From the NCBI RefSeq assembly GCF_000472925.1, contig NZ_KI421478.1:74907-138906 (forward strand): a stretch of DNA of 64,000 nt, given 5' to 3'. Each line of letters opens with the position of its first letter. The stretch's first letter is position 1. Below the pieces are notes generated by a model that was not told the origin of the DNA, ran no database searches, and saw nothing but the letters and a program-made list of their open reading frames with translations. Position numbers and translations under genes: made by a program. Positions 26,981 to 36,039 of the stretch are shown here, piece by piece. This DNA comes from Bradyrhizobium sp. Ec3.3. GTDB lineage: Bacteria; Pseudomonadota; Alphaproteobacteria; Rhizobiales; Xanthobacteraceae.

Positions 26981-27058
26981 GTCATTCCGGGGCGCGCGAA
27001 GCGCGAACCCGGAATCCCGAGATTCCGGGTTCGATGCTGCGCATCGCCCCGGAATGAC
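26981..27058. repeat. Intergenic palindromic repeat, family B copy 2
   Basis: A near-complete palindrome with perfect 14-bp ends GTCATTCCGGGGCG / CGCCCCGGAATGAC and an inner dyad GAACCCGGAATC / GATTCCGGGTTC. It lies between the convergent DUF2336 and trmB genes and nearly touches the trmB stop, so it may serve both as terminator. Confidence 0.85.
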
Positions 27059-27060
27059 AA

Positions 27061-27774
27061 CTATAGTCGTTTGAATCGCAAATACGCCGCCTTGCGGCCC
27101 TCGCGCTCGGCTTTTCTGCCATAGCGCGTCATGGTGTAGCCGTCCCAGGGCTGCCGAAAATCGTCGGCGCGCTCGGCGAGCCAGACGAAATCCGGCGAGC
27201 GCGCGAGATGCGACAGCGTCCAGGCGCAGTAATCGTCGATGTCGCAGACGAAGCGGAATTCGCCGCTGCTTCTAAGCACGCGCGCCATCGCGGCAATGGT
27301 CTTGTCCTGGACGAAGCGTCGCTTCCAGTGCCGCCGCTTCGGCCAGGGATCGGGATGGATCAGGTCGATCCGCGACAGCGAAGAGTTCGGCAGCCAGGCC
27401 AGCAGCTCGGCGGCATCGCCCGCGAACAAGCGGATATTGCCGATATTGCGCGCCTCGATCTGCGCGAGGATCTTTGCCATGCCGTTGACATAGGGCTCGC
27501 AGCCGATGAAGCCGGTGGCCGGAAAGTCTTGCGCCTCCGCCGCCAGATGCTCGCCGCCGCCGAAGCCGATCTCGAGCCGCAGCGCTTGCGCGGCGGGATC
27601 GAAGATCTCGCGCGCATTCGCAGGCGCGCCTTGCGTGATGTCGAGCGTGAGATGCGGCAGCAGATGCGCAACGAGGTCGGCCTGGTGCTGGCGGAGCTTG
27701 TGCCCCTTGCGGCGGCCGAAGAACGCGCGTTCGCCGTCGTCAGCGCGAGCCGGATCCGATCTGCGCTCGCTCAT
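27061..27774 (-). CDS. trmB: tRNA (guanine46-N7)-methyltransferase
   Basis: 237 aa. The SAM-binding fold is visible in ALRLEIGFGGGEHLAAEAQ (motif I with GFGxGE), and the conserved LIHPDPWPKRRHWKRRFV stretch is specific for TrmB. It makes m7G46 in tRNA variable loops. The start codon overlaps the stop of the upstream M20 peptidase gene (ATGA). Confidence 0.96.
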   Translation of the reverse strand: MSERRSDPARADDGERAFFGRRKGHKLRQHQADLVAHLLPHLTLDITQGAPANAREIFDPAAQALRLEIGFGGGEHLAAEAQDFPATGFIGCEPYVNGMAKILAQIEARNIGNIRLFAGDAAELLAWLPNSSLSRIDLIHPDPWPKRRHWKRRFVQDKTIAAMARVLRSSGEFRFVCDIDDYCAWTLSHLARSPDFVWLAERADDFRQPWDGYTMTRYGRKAEREGRKAAYLRFKRL

Positions 27775-28898
27775 CGCAGCGTCTGGTACAGGCGATAGAG
27801 CAGCCGCGCGCGCGGCTCGAGCGAGGAGACGTAGAGCTGCTCATAATGGGTGTGTGCGCCCTTGCCGTCGACGCCGAGCCCGTCGAGCGTCGCGGTATGG
27901 GCCGCGGTGAAATTGCCGTCCGATCCGCCGCCGGTGTGGGTGTCGATCAGGTCGAAGCCGAGCTCGCCCGCCAGCGTTTTCGCGTGCTCATAGAGCGAGG
28001 CGCCGGAATTGCTCTTTTCGTAGGGCGGCCGGTTGAGGTTGCCCGTCACCTTGACGGTGACGCCTTCGGTCTTCGATGTCAGCCCAAGAATCTTTCCGAC
28101 GAATTCTTCGGCGTCGGCATTGCTGAGCACGCGCAGGTCGACCTCGGCATGGGCTTCTTCCGGCGTGACGTTGGGTCGCGTGCCACCGCGCACCACGCCG
28201 ACATTGACGGTGACGCCACGCTCGAGATCGTTCATCCCCTCAAGTGCGTGGATGATGTGGGCGAGCTCGCGGATGGCGCTGCGGCCATCCTCGGGCCGCG
28301 AGCCCGCATGCGCGGGCACGCCCTTGATGAAGATTTCGAATCGCCCGACGCCCTTGCGGCCCGTGACGATCTTGCCGCCGTCGCGCGCCGGCTCCGTCAC
28401 CAGCACATATTTGGCCTTGCGTCCTTCCGCTTCGATCAGCGCGCGCGAAGTCGGGCTGCCGATCTCCTCGTCCGAGGTGAATATGTGGGTGATACCGAGC
28501 GGCGAGCGGTCGGACGTGGCGCACAGGTTGCGGAATGCGTGATGGGCGATATAGGCGCCGCCCTTCATGTCGTAGATGCCGGGGCCGAAGGCGCTGTCGC
28601 CCTCGACCTTGAAGGGCAGGCGCTCGATGAAGCCCATCGGGTGTACTGTATCGAGATGGCTGAGCACGAGAATGCCGGGTCTGTCCTGTCCCCATGCCGA
28701 ACGCACCACGAGATGATCACCGCAGCCATTGATGCCCGCGACGCGTTCGGTCGTGACGGGCAGGTCGCGATGCTGCTCTGTGACGACAGACATCAGCTTG
28801 TTGACCTGCTTAGGCGCCTCCGTCGGCGTCTCGATCTCCACCCAGTGGCGAATGCCCTCGAGGATGGTCGCAGTGTCGAACGGATTTGAGCTGGACAT
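27771..28898 (-). CDS. M20-family metallopeptidase (glutamate carboxypeptidase type)
   Basis: 375 aa from ATG 28898 (MSSSNPFDTATILEG); the frame runs on to 28970. Metal-binding residues lie in LSHLDTVHP (His, Asp), GIYDMKGG (bridging Asp), TSDEEIGS (catalytic Glu pair) and HTGGGSDGNF (final His is in DTHTGG). The lid/dimerisation domain is at about 180-290. It resembles carboxypeptidase G2, which removes C-terminal glutamate from folates and peptides; the real substrate is unknown. It is coupled to trmB and lies where many alphaproteobacteria have metK. Confidence 0.88.
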   Translation of the reverse strand: MSSSNPFDTATILEGIRHWVEIETPTEAPKQVNKLMSVVTEQHRDLPVTTERVAGINGCGDHLVVRSAWGQDRPGILVLSHLDTVHPMGFIERLPFKVEGDSAFGPGIYDMKGGAYIAHHAFRNLCATSDRSPLGITHIFTSDEEIGSPTSRALIEAEGRKAKYVLVTEPARDGGKIVTGRKGVGRFEIFIKGVPAHAGSRPEDGRSAIRELAHIIHALEGMNDLERGVTVNVGVVRGGTRPNVTPEEAHAEVDLRVLSNADAEEFVGKILGLTSKTEGVTVKVTGNLNRPPYEKSNSGASLYEHAKTLAGELGFDLIDTHTGGGSDGNFTAAHTATLDGLGVDGKGAHTHYEQLYVSSLEPRARLLYRLYQTLR

Positions 28899-29018
28899 GT
28901 CGTCGCCTAAAGCCTCGGGGTGAGGAATGTCGTGGAAGGTCGCGCGCCTTATACGCGGACCGCACATCACGACATAGGCCAGATTTGGCGCAGCCTCATG
29001 GCCCGAATGCAGGGCGCG

Positions 29019-29432
29019 TCAGCGGTTGTCGGGGCCTTCGCGGGCGGCAATCTGCTCGACGAGATCGACGATCGAGCGGCGCAGCTTGGAATCGGTGATC
29101 CGGGTGAAGGCTTTCGTCAGCGCCAGCCCTTCGGACGTGGCGAGGAAGTCGGAGACGTAGGAGGGCGAGGCGCCCTCGCTGAAGCCTTCGGGGCCCGGCG
29201 TGCCGCTCGGTCCGCCCTCGAACAGGAACGACACCGGCACCTGGAGGATTTCCGCGATCTGCTGAATGCGACTCGCGCCGACCCGGTTGGTGCCCTTCTC
29301 GTATTTCTGGATCTGCTGGAACGTCAGGCCAAGCGCTTCGCCAAGTTTCTCCTGGCTCATGCCCAACATGATGCGGCGCATGCGCACGCGGCTGCCGACA
29401 TATTTGTCAACAGGGTTGGGCGCTTTCGACAT
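29019..29432 (-). CDS. XRE-family transcriptional regulator
   Basis: 137 aa. A Cro/C1 helix-turn-helix spans about residues 10-68 (RVRMRRIMLGMSQEKLGEAL and FQQIQKYEKGTNRVGASRIQ). The C-terminus (TSEGLALTKAFTRITDSKLR) is the small helical tail common to alphaproteobacterial regulators of this type, which occupy the same place downstream of lnt in many relatives. Two TTGACA boxes in the 218-bp gap before it could form its own promoter. Target unknown. Confidence 0.9.
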   Translation of the reverse strand: MSKAPNPVDKYVGSRVRMRRIMLGMSQEKLGEALGLTFQQIQKYEKGTNRVGASRIQQIAEILQVPVSFLFEGGPSGTPGPEGFSEGASPSYVSDFLATSEGLALTKAFTRITDSKLRRSIVDLVEQIAAREGPDNR

Positions 29433-29650
29433 CTCCTCTGCCCTCCTCAGACACCTTTAGCGCAACAGGGGAGTATGCGTCAGGTGATAACGTCGCCAAA
29501 ACCTCTCTTGGGATTTTTGGGAAACATTGCGGAGAAATTTAGCAACGCCCCACTGTCTTGGTGCAGCAAGGGCAGAATGCGGAGCGCGCCGCCGCTCTGT
29601 CAACCGGTGGATTACGGTTGTCAAAAGTTTACCGGCAGCGCCGCCGGCGA

Positions 29651-31264
29651 TCAGGGAAGCCGTCTGGCAACGCGCTTGCGCACTGCAAGAATGACGGCGA
29701 GCGCGACGAGGATCGCGGCCGGAATGTCGCCGACCCTGGCATACACGGTCGGCGGGATCGCAGTGGGCAGGCCCGAATCCAGCACGCCTTCGATGCCGAG
29801 GCCAAGACTGGCGACGACCCGGCCGACGGGATCGACGACCGCCGAAATCCCTGTATTTGCCGAGCGGACCAGCGGCAATCCGAGCTCGATGGCGCGCATC
29901 CGCGCCTGCTCCATGTGCTGGTGCGGGCCAGTGGAAATTCCGAACCAGCCGTCATTGGTCAGGTTGACGATCCAGCCCGGGCGTTCTTCGCGTCCCGCAA
30001 CGTCACCGGGAAAGATGGCCTCGTAGCAAATGAGCGGTAGCGCGGACGGCGCGCTCGGCACCGGCAGCGCGTGCCGCAGGGTGCCGGGAATGAAGCCGCC
30101 CTGAACCCGGGTCAGTTGCTCGAAGCCGAGCTTCTCCATCAGATCCTGATAGGGAAGAAATTCTCCGAACGGTACCAGGTGCAGCTTGTCGTAGACGGAA
30201 AGCACGCTGCCGTCGTGGTCGATCACGTAGATCGAGTTATAGGCGCGCGTGATTCGCGTGCCGGGCGGCAGATCGGGCGCACGGACCGACCCCGTGATCA
30301 GCACCGTTCCCTTCGGCAGGAGGTCCGCGATTTGCGCCATCGCGTCGGCTTCGCGGGTCAGGAAGAACGGAAAGGCGGATTCAGGCCAGATCAGGATGGT
30401 GGCATCGCGTACGCCGGTCGACTGGGGTCCGGAGGCGCGGTCCGACAAAGCGAGGTACTTCTTCATCACCTCCGCCTTGGCGGAGTAGTTGAACTTGGCG
30501 TCCTGCTGGAGATTCGGCTGCATCAGGCGGAGCTTTGCGCCCGCCACCATCGTCGTTGGATGCAGCGACAGGCGGATCGCGCCGAAGATGCCCATGACGA
30601 TCAGCAATGCGATCGCTGCGACCGGCACGCGCCACGGCATTTTCCGATCCGCGGTGCGGTCGATCAGCACCGCGGGACTGGCGAAGATCGCGACCGTCAG
30701 GAACGTCATGCCCCACAGGCCGATCAGGGACGCGGTCTGTGCCAGCGGCAGCGGCTCGGACAACGCATAGCCGAAGGCATTCCAGGGAAAGCCGGTCAGG
30801 GCATGGCCGCGCAACCATTCGGCGACGGTGAGACTAGCCGCGAGCGCGAGAATGCGCCCGCCGTCCTTGGTCCAGAGCAGCCGTGCCAGGCCAAAGCCGA
30901 TCGCCGTGTAGATCGCGAGATAGGCCGGCAGGCCCAGCACCGCGAACGGCGTCAGCCAGGCAAAGGTCTGGGCATCGACGAAGAAGGCGTAGCCGATCCA
31001 GTAGAGGCCGGGGACGAAATAGCCGAGCCCAAACCAGTAGCCGGTCAGCGCAGCGGCTGGAACGCCACCGAACCGGCCGCCGCCGGCACCGTCGATCAGC
31101 CAGACCAGCACCGGAAAGGTCAGGAACAGCACCGGCCAGGCGTTGAACGGTGAGAGCGCCAGCACCGAGAGCGCGCCGGCCGCCATGGCAATGAGCGCGC
31201 GCTTCCATCCCCAGGTGAGGATGATGGCAAGAGCGACCATCCGAAGTCGTTGCGCCGGGGTCAC
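29651..31264 (-). CDS. lnt: Apolipoprotein N-acyltransferase
   Basis: 537 aa. About six N-terminal membrane segments precede a nitrilase-type domain (about 230-495). The catalytic triad is clear: Glu in WPESAFPF, Lys in YDKLHLVPFGEFLP and Cys in PLICYEAIFP. Lnt transfers an acyl chain to the N-terminal cysteine of lipoproteins in the inner membrane. It starts with GTG overlapping the corC-like stop (GTGA), so the two are translationally coupled. A final membrane helix is near the C-terminus. Confidence 0.97.
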   Translation of the reverse strand: MTPAQRLRMVALAIILTWGWKRALIAMAAGALSVLALSPFNAWPVLFLTFPVLVWLIDGAGGGRFGGVPAAALTGYWFGLGYFVPGLYWIGYAFFVDAQTFAWLTPFAVLGLPAYLAIYTAIGFGLARLLWTKDGGRILALAASLTVAEWLRGHALTGFPWNAFGYALSEPLPLAQTASLIGLWGMTFLTVAIFASPAVLIDRTADRKMPWRVPVAAIALLIVMGIFGAIRLSLHPTTMVAGAKLRLMQPNLQQDAKFNYSAKAEVMKKYLALSDRASGPQSTGVRDATILIWPESAFPFFLTREADAMAQIADLLPKGTVLITGSVRAPDLPPGTRITRAYNSIYVIDHDGSVLSVYDKLHLVPFGEFLPYQDLMEKLGFEQLTRVQGGFIPGTLRHALPVPSAPSALPLICYEAIFPGDVAGREERPGWIVNLTNDGWFGISTGPHQHMEQARMRAIELGLPLVRSANTGISAVVDPVGRVVASLGLGIEGVLDSGLPTAIPPTVYARVGDIPAAILVALAVILAVRKRVARRLP

Positions 31265-32379
31265 TGCGTGCCGGCTCCGTCGCTGGGCGGCGGATTGGGC
31301 GCGTCACCGGATGGCGGCGTACCTTGATCGGGTGAGGCCTCGCGGCGGCGGCTTTCGCGCTGGGTGCGCGGGGCCGGACGCTCTTTGCGGGCCGCGATGC
31401 GCAGCCGCTTGACGCGGCGCGGGTCGGCGTCGAGCACCTCGACCTCGTAATTGCCGGGGCCGGAGATCACCTCGCCGCGTACCGGCAGGCGGCCGACGAA
31501 GCTGACGAGATAGCCGCCGAGCGTCTCGACCTCTTCACCCGCCTCGCCAGTGACGAAATCCTCGCCGATCACGGAGCGGACGTCGTCGATGCTCGCGCGC
31601 GCATCGGCGATGAAGGAATTGTCGAGCTGGCGCACGATCGACGGCGGCTCGTCGCTGTCGTGCTCGTCGTCGATCTCGCCGACGATCTGCTCGACGATAT
31701 CCTCGAGCGAGACCAGCCCGTCAGAGCCGCCATATTCGTCGACCACGAGCGCGAGATGGATGCGCGAGGCCTGCATCTGCGCAAGCAGGTCGATCGCCCG
31801 CATCGAGGGCGGCACGTAGAGGAGCTTGCGGATGATGTTGGCGTCCTGCAGCGGCAGCGCGAGGTCGACCGCGCGCAAATCGAGACCGGCAGGCAGCGGC
31901 TTCTTGCGCTTGGTCTTGGTGGCCTCCGAGACGCGGGCCTTGGCTGTCATGAAGGTCAGGAGGTCGCGGATGTGCACGATGCCGACGGGATCGTCGAGCG
32001 TCTCGTTGTAGACAACGAAGCGGGAATGGCCCGCGCTCTCGAAACGGTCCATCAGCTCGCCGAGCGGGATGTCGCGCTTCACCGCGATGATGTCGGCGCG
32101 ATGCACCATGACGTCGGCGATACGGCGCTCATGCAGGTTGAGGATGTTGCGCAGCATGGTGCGCTCGACGGCGGAGAAGCCGGCATCGTCAGGCGTCGTG
32201 GCGTCGAGCACGACCTGGAGATCGTCGCGGACCGATCCCGCCTTCCAGCCGAACAGCGTGCGGATCGCGCGGATCAGCCAGCCTTCGGCGGTCGGACGCG
32301 CGATCTCGCCCGGCTGCACCACCGCGGGCAGGTTGCGGGTGTTTCGCGGATTGTCGTGGATTGGTTCGGAATCCGCCAT
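31261..32379 (-). CDS. CorC/TlyC-like CBS-domain protein
   Basis: 372 aa from ATG 32379; an upstream ATG at 32406 would overlap ybeY. Two CBS domains (about 85-145 and 165-225: MVHRADIIAVKRDIPLGELM; YVPPSMRAIDLLAQMQASRI) are followed by a CorC-HlyC transporter-associated domain (GEEVETLGGYLVSFVGRLPV). No membrane segment is visible, as in E. coli CorC/YbeX. It is linked to magnesium/cobalt efflux and, in E. coli, to ribosome maturation with YbeY. The C-terminus is Pro- and Arg-rich and unconserved. Part of the conserved phoH-ybeY-corC-lnt operon. Confidence 0.9.
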   Translation of the reverse strand: MADSEPIHDNPRNTRNLPAVVQPGEIARPTAEGWLIRAIRTLFGWKAGSVRDDLQVVLDATTPDDAGFSAVERTMLRNILNLHERRIADVMVHRADIIAVKRDIPLGELMDRFESAGHSRFVVYNETLDDPVGIVHIRDLLTFMTAKARVSEATKTKRKKPLPAGLDLRAVDLALPLQDANIIRKLLYVPPSMRAIDLLAQMQASRIHLALVVDEYGGSDGLVSLEDIVEQIVGEIDDEHDSDEPPSIVRQLDNSFIADARASIDDVRSVIGEDFVTGEAGEEVETLGGYLVSFVGRLPVRGEVISGPGNYEVEVLDADPRRVKRLRIAARKERPAPRTQRESRRREASPDQGTPPSGDAPNPPPSDGAGTQ

Positions 32380-32392
32380 CTCAATCGATCCG

Positions 32393-32890
32393 TCAGCGCT
32401 CTGCATAGGGGTCTGGGATACCGAGCTGGGCCAGGACGTCCTGTTCGAGCGCTTCCATCTCCTCCGCGTCAGCGTCGTTTTCGTGGTCGTAGCCGATCAG
32501 GTGCAGGAAACCGTGCACCGCGAGATGGCTCAAATGGTGGTCGAACGGCTTCTGTTCCTCGTCCGCCTCGCGCCGCAGCGTCTCATACGCGATCGCGATG
32601 TCGCCGAGCATGCGCGGCGCATCGCCCGCCTTCCATTCGCCCTCCGGCTGGAGCGCGGGAAAGGACAGCACGTTGGTCGGCTTGTCGATGCCGCGCCAGT
32701 TGCTGTTCAGCGTGCGGATGCCGGAATCATCGGTCAGCATCACGGCCACTTCGGCATCCGTGACGTCGTCGTCGACGAAAGAGGCCGCCGCGGCGATCGC
32801 GCGCTGGATCACCGCCTCGGCATCGGGCTCGCCCTGCCAGCAATCGGCAACGACGAGAACCTCGGTCATGGGAAGGTTGGAATGCGACAT
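32393..32890 (-). CDS. ybeY: rRNA maturation endoribonuclease YbeY
   Basis: 165 aa. The zinc motif HGFLHLIGYDH (His-x3-His-x5-His) is diagnostic, with the conserved LNSNWRGIDKPTNVLSFP before it. YbeY acts in 16S rRNA 3' maturation, ribosome quality control and, in rhizobia, small-RNA regulation. Between phoH (56 bp upstream) and corC (13 bp downstream). Confidence 0.97.
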   Translation of the reverse strand: MSHSNLPMTEVLVVADCWQGEPDAEAVIQRAIAAAASFVDDDVTDAEVAVMLTDDSGIRTLNSNWRGIDKPTNVLSFPALQPEGEWKAGDAPRMLGDIAIAYETLRREADEEQKPFDHHLSHLAVHGFLHLIGYDHENDADAEEMEALEQDVLAQLGIPDPYAER

Positions 32891-32946
32891 GGTGTTGTTC
32901 GGAGCGGACGACGCTTGTCTTGCGTCTTTCGATCCGGCTTTTCTCG

Positions 32947-34002
32947 CTATGGCTTGCCTGCGGCCGGCCGCTGTGCCGACCCCTCATAGGCGGCAACGAT
33001 CCGCGCCACGAGCTCGTGGCGGATCACGTCCTCGGCGGTGAAATGAACTTGTGAAATGCCCTCGACGCCGCCGAGCAGACGGGTCGCCTCCGACAGGCCG
33101 GAGGTCTGGCCGTTCGGCAGGTCGATCTGCGACGGATCGCCGGTCACGATCATGCGGCTGTTCTCGCCGAGACGCGTCAAGAACATCTTCATCTGCATCG
33201 AGGTGGTGTTCTGCGCCTCGTCCAGGATGATCACGGCATTGGTCAGGGTGCGGCCGCGCATGAAGGCGAGCGGCGCGATCTCGATCTCGCCGGTCTGGAG
33301 CGCGCGCTCGACGATGCGCGCGTCCATCAGGTCATAGAGCGCGTCGTAGATCGGGCGCAGATAGGGATCGACCTTCTCGCGGAGATCGCCGGGCAGGAAG
33401 CCGAGTCGCTCGCCGGCCTCCACGGCCGGGCGCGACAGGATGATCTTGTCGACCTCCTTGCGCTCGAACAGTTGCGCGGCGTGCGCGACCGCGAGCCAAG
33501 TCTTGCCGGTGCCGGCGGGGCCGATACCGAACACCAGCTCATGGCGTTTCAGTGCGCGGATGTAGGAATCCTGTGCGGCGGTACGCGCGCGCACCGGGCG
33601 CTTGCGCAAATTGATGCTTTCGAAGGTCGACTTGGCCGACTTGGCGTCGAACTCGAACAGCGAGCCCTGCGCGATCACGGCACGAATCGCGCCTTCGACC
33701 TCGCCCTGGTCGAGATCCTGTCCCTTCACCGCCTGGGCGTAGAGCATCTCCAGCACGCGCCGCGCCGCGTCGCAGCCGTCGCGCGTGCCGCCGATGGTGA
33801 TGTGGTTGCCCTTGGAGTCGACGACGACGCCGAGCCGGCGCTCGACCTGCGCCAGATTCTGCCCGTAGGGGCCGACCAGCGCGGAAGCGGCGCGGTTGTC
33901 GTCGAAGTCGATGACGACCTGGGTTTCGGGCGGAACTTGCATGTCGCGGTCAAATTTGCGGCTGGGAGCGAACGAAGACGAATCCGATGCGCTTTTTGGC
34001 AA
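32947..34002 (-). CDS. PhoH-family ATPase
   Basis: 351 aa. Walker A GIGPAGTGKTWLA and Walker B VIILDEAQNTT are present, with the PhoH signature FMRGRTLTNA and RMIVTGDPSQIDLP. The N-terminal part (about 25-110) has a KH-like segment (ASALVGPYGQNLAQVERRLG). PhoH proteins are predicted RNA helicase-like ATPases and regularly accompany ybeY. Five bp downstream of miaB. Confidence 0.94.
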   Translation of the reverse strand: MPKSASDSSSFAPSRKFDRDMQVPPETQVVIDFDDNRAASALVGPYGQNLAQVERRLGVVVDSKGNHITIGGTRDGCDAARRVLEMLYAQAVKGQDLDQGEVEGAIRAVIAQGSLFEFDAKSAKSTFESINLRKRPVRARTAAQDSYIRALKRHELVFGIGPAGTGKTWLAVAHAAQLFERKEVDKIILSRPAVEAGERLGFLPGDLREKVDPYLRPIYDALYDLMDARIVERALQTGEIEIAPLAFMRGRTLTNAVIILDEAQNTTSMQMKMFLTRLGENSRMIVTGDPSQIDLPNGQTSGLSEATRLLGGVEGISQVHFTAEDVIRHELVARIVAAYEGSAQRPAAGKP

Positions 34003-34007
34003 GGGTT

Positions 34008-35405
34008 TCAGGCTCCAGTGGCGATTGGCGATAAAGCGGGCCGCTGCGCGGGCTCGGGCGTCACGAGCTCGCCGAGCAGGCTGTAGCGTTCGAGGCTGTC
34101 GATGCGAACCGGCAGGATTTTTCCGATGATATCGGGCGATGCCATCACATGTGCGGGCTGAAGGTAAGCGGTGCGACCGACGATCTGGCCGTCCTTGCGC
34201 GCCTCGCGCTCGAACAACACGTCGACGGTTGTACCAATCGCAGCCTTGTTGAAGGCCGATTGCTGGGCGTCGATCAACTCCTGGAGCCGCTCCAATCGCT
34301 GGTCCATCTCGACTAGGGACACCGTCTCCTGCATCTCCGCGGCTGGGGTTCCCGGCCGGGCCGAATATTTGAACGAGTAGGCTGCAGCGTAGCCGATTTG
34401 TGTGACCAGTGCGAGGGTCGCGCGAAAATCTTGCTCGGTCTCCCCAGGGAAACCCACGATAAAATCTGATGAAAAAGCAATGTCTTGGCGTACAGCCCGG
34501 AAACGGTCGATGATCTTCCGGTATTCATCGGCGGTATGCTTGCGGTTCATGGCCGCCAGGATCCGGTCCGAGCCCGACTGCACCGGCAGGTGCACGAAGG
34601 GCATCAGGCCGGGAAGGTCGCGGTGGGCCGCAATCAGGCTGTCGTCGACGTCGCGGGGATGGCTGGTCGAATAGCGCAGCCGAACGATGCCGGGAATCTG
34701 CGCGAGATGCTCGAGCAGCTTGCCGAGCGGCCAGCTTTGTCCGTCCGGTCCCTCGCCGTGATAGGCGTTGACGTTCTGGCCGATCAGCGTGAGTTCGCGC
34801 ACGCCATGGTCGGCTAGCCGCTTCACGTCGTCGACGATCTTCGCAACCGGACGCGACACCTCGGCGCCGCGCGTATAGGGCACGACGCAGAAGGTGCAGA
34901 ACTTGTCGCAGCCTTCCTGCACGGTGACGAAGGCGGAGATGCCGCGCGCGCGGATCGCCTCGGGCTTTGGCTGGGCGAGGAAGCCGAACTTGTCGGCCGC
35001 CGGAAATTCGGTCTCGATCGCGCGGCCGTCATGGCCTGCGCGCTTCAACAGCTCCGGCAAATGGTGATAGCTCTGCGGCCCGACCACGACGTCGACCACC
35101 GGAGCGCGGCGCACGATCTCCTCGCCCTCGGCCTGCGCGACGCAGCCGGCGACCGCGATCTGCATGGTGCGGCCACCGCGCGCGGCCTCGTCCTTGGCGA
35201 CGCGCAGGCGCCCGAGCTCGGAATAGACCTTCTCCGACGCCTTCTCGCGGATATGGCAGGTGTTGAGGATGACGAGGTCGGCATCCTCTGTGCTCGCCGT
35301 CTCCACGAATCCTTCCGGCGCCAGCGTGTCGACCATGCGCTGGGCATCGTAGACGTTCATCTGGCAGCCATATGATTTGATGTGCAGCTTGCGCGGCGGC
35401 GTCAT
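34008..35405 (-). CDS. miaB: tRNA-2-methylthio-N6-dimethylallyladenosine synthase
   Basis: 465 aa. The N-terminal methylthiotransferase domain has three cluster cysteines (SYGCQMNVYD, LNTCHIREKAS, VAGCVAQAEG). The radical-SAM motif is GCDKFCTFC. The C-terminal TRAM domain (VLFEREARKDGQIVGRTAYL) completes the protein. MiaB adds the methylthio group to i6A37 of tRNAs reading U-initial codons. It needs two Fe-S clusters, which fits its place near nfu and fur. Confidence 0.97.
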   Translation of the reverse strand: MTPPRKLHIKSYGCQMNVYDAQRMVDTLAPEGFVETASTEDADLVILNTCHIREKASEKVYSELGRLRVAKDEAARGGRTMQIAVAGCVAQAEGEEIVRRAPVVDVVVGPQSYHHLPELLKRAGHDGRAIETEFPAADKFGFLAQPKPEAIRARGISAFVTVQEGCDKFCTFCVVPYTRGAEVSRPVAKIVDDVKRLADHGVRELTLIGQNVNAYHGEGPDGQSWPLGKLLEHLAQIPGIVRLRYSTSHPRDVDDSLIAAHRDLPGLMPFVHLPVQSGSDRILAAMNRKHTADEYRKIIDRFRAVRQDIAFSSDFIVGFPGETEQDFRATLALVTQIGYAAAYSFKYSARPGTPAAEMQETVSLVEMDQRLERLQELIDAQQSAFNKAAIGTTVDVLFEREARKDGQIVGRTAYLQPAHVMASPDIIGKILPVRIDSLERYSLLGELVTPEPAQRPALSPIATGA

Positions 35406-35487
35406 GGAACCCGGATTTGAGGTGGAGAACGGCCCTCAGATATAGGCTGTAGGGGCGAAAATCCAGCGATTGGACCCCTCAGAGACC

Positions 35488-35580
35488 GTCATTCCGGGGC
35501 GATGCAAAGCATCGAACCCGGAATCTCGCGCCAAATCCCCTGGATTCCGGGCTAATCGCGGCGCGATGCCCCGAAACGAC
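35488..35580. repeat. Intergenic palindromic repeat, family B copy 3
   Basis: Begins GTCATTCCGGGGCGATGC and ends GCGATGCCCCGAAACGAC, with an inner CGGAATCT / GGATTCCGG dyad. It lies between miaB and the hypothetical gene upstream of it. The right arm has diverged (GAAACGAC instead of GGAATGAC). Confidence 0.8.
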
Positions 35581-35618
35581 GATGGCAGGCCAAGCTGCGG
35601 CGACCTGGGTGTATCAAC

Positions 35619-36029
35619 CTACCGGCGCGGGGTGGCGAGCCATTCTCTCCAGAACGCATCCTGCGCATCAACCGAGGCGGGGATGACATCAGGCCCCGTT
35701 TCGAAGATTTCGACGAGATCGGTCATGTGCACGTGGGCACCCTTGGTCAGCCGGTATGCCTTCAGGCCCCGTCCCATGTCTCTCGCCATTCCAGAAGGAT
35801 ACACATTGAGGCTGGCACCGTAGCAGAATGGGATGAACCCCTCAGGTTCAAGCTGACGGCGTATCAGGCACAGAGCCTCGAAGAAATCGTCAGCGTTGGC
35901 TTCGATTTTCCTTCCGCGATAAGTGCAGCTCAGCCTGCACGTATCACCAACGTCGTGCTCGATGAGCACAGCTCTCTCGTCGTCACCGGCGCCAATCAGC
36001 TGAATTTCGTGTTGCTCGTCCAAGTTCAC
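35619..36029 (-). CDS. Conserved hypothetical protein (possible immunity-type family)
   Basis: 136 aa from a GTG at 36029, preceded by GAAGAA; the frame is open to 36104 but would overlap the HAD gene. The second half has features I associate with a widespread uncharacterised family: FFEALCLIRRQLEPEGFIPF, CYGASLNVYPSGMARDMGRG and a final VDAQDAFWREWL. It looks like an alpha/beta single domain with no signal peptide or catalytic triad. Relatives are often annotated as hypothetical and some occur near toxin genes, but no toxin is visible here. It lies 10 bp after the HAD gene, probably cotranscribed. Confidence 0.65.
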   Translation of the reverse strand: MNLDEQHEIQLIGAGDDERAVLIEHDVGDTCRLSCTYRGRKIEANADDFFEALCLIRRQLEPEGFIPFCYGASLNVYPSGMARDMGRGLKAYRLTKGAHVHMTDLVEIFETGPDVIPASVDAQDAFWREWLATPRR

Positions 36030-36039
36030 CGCACATTCT

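Noticed and set aside
31660..32763. 367-codon plus-strand frame opposite the corC-like gene
   Set aside because: Composition typical of antisense frames; two CBS domains on the minus strand explain the region.
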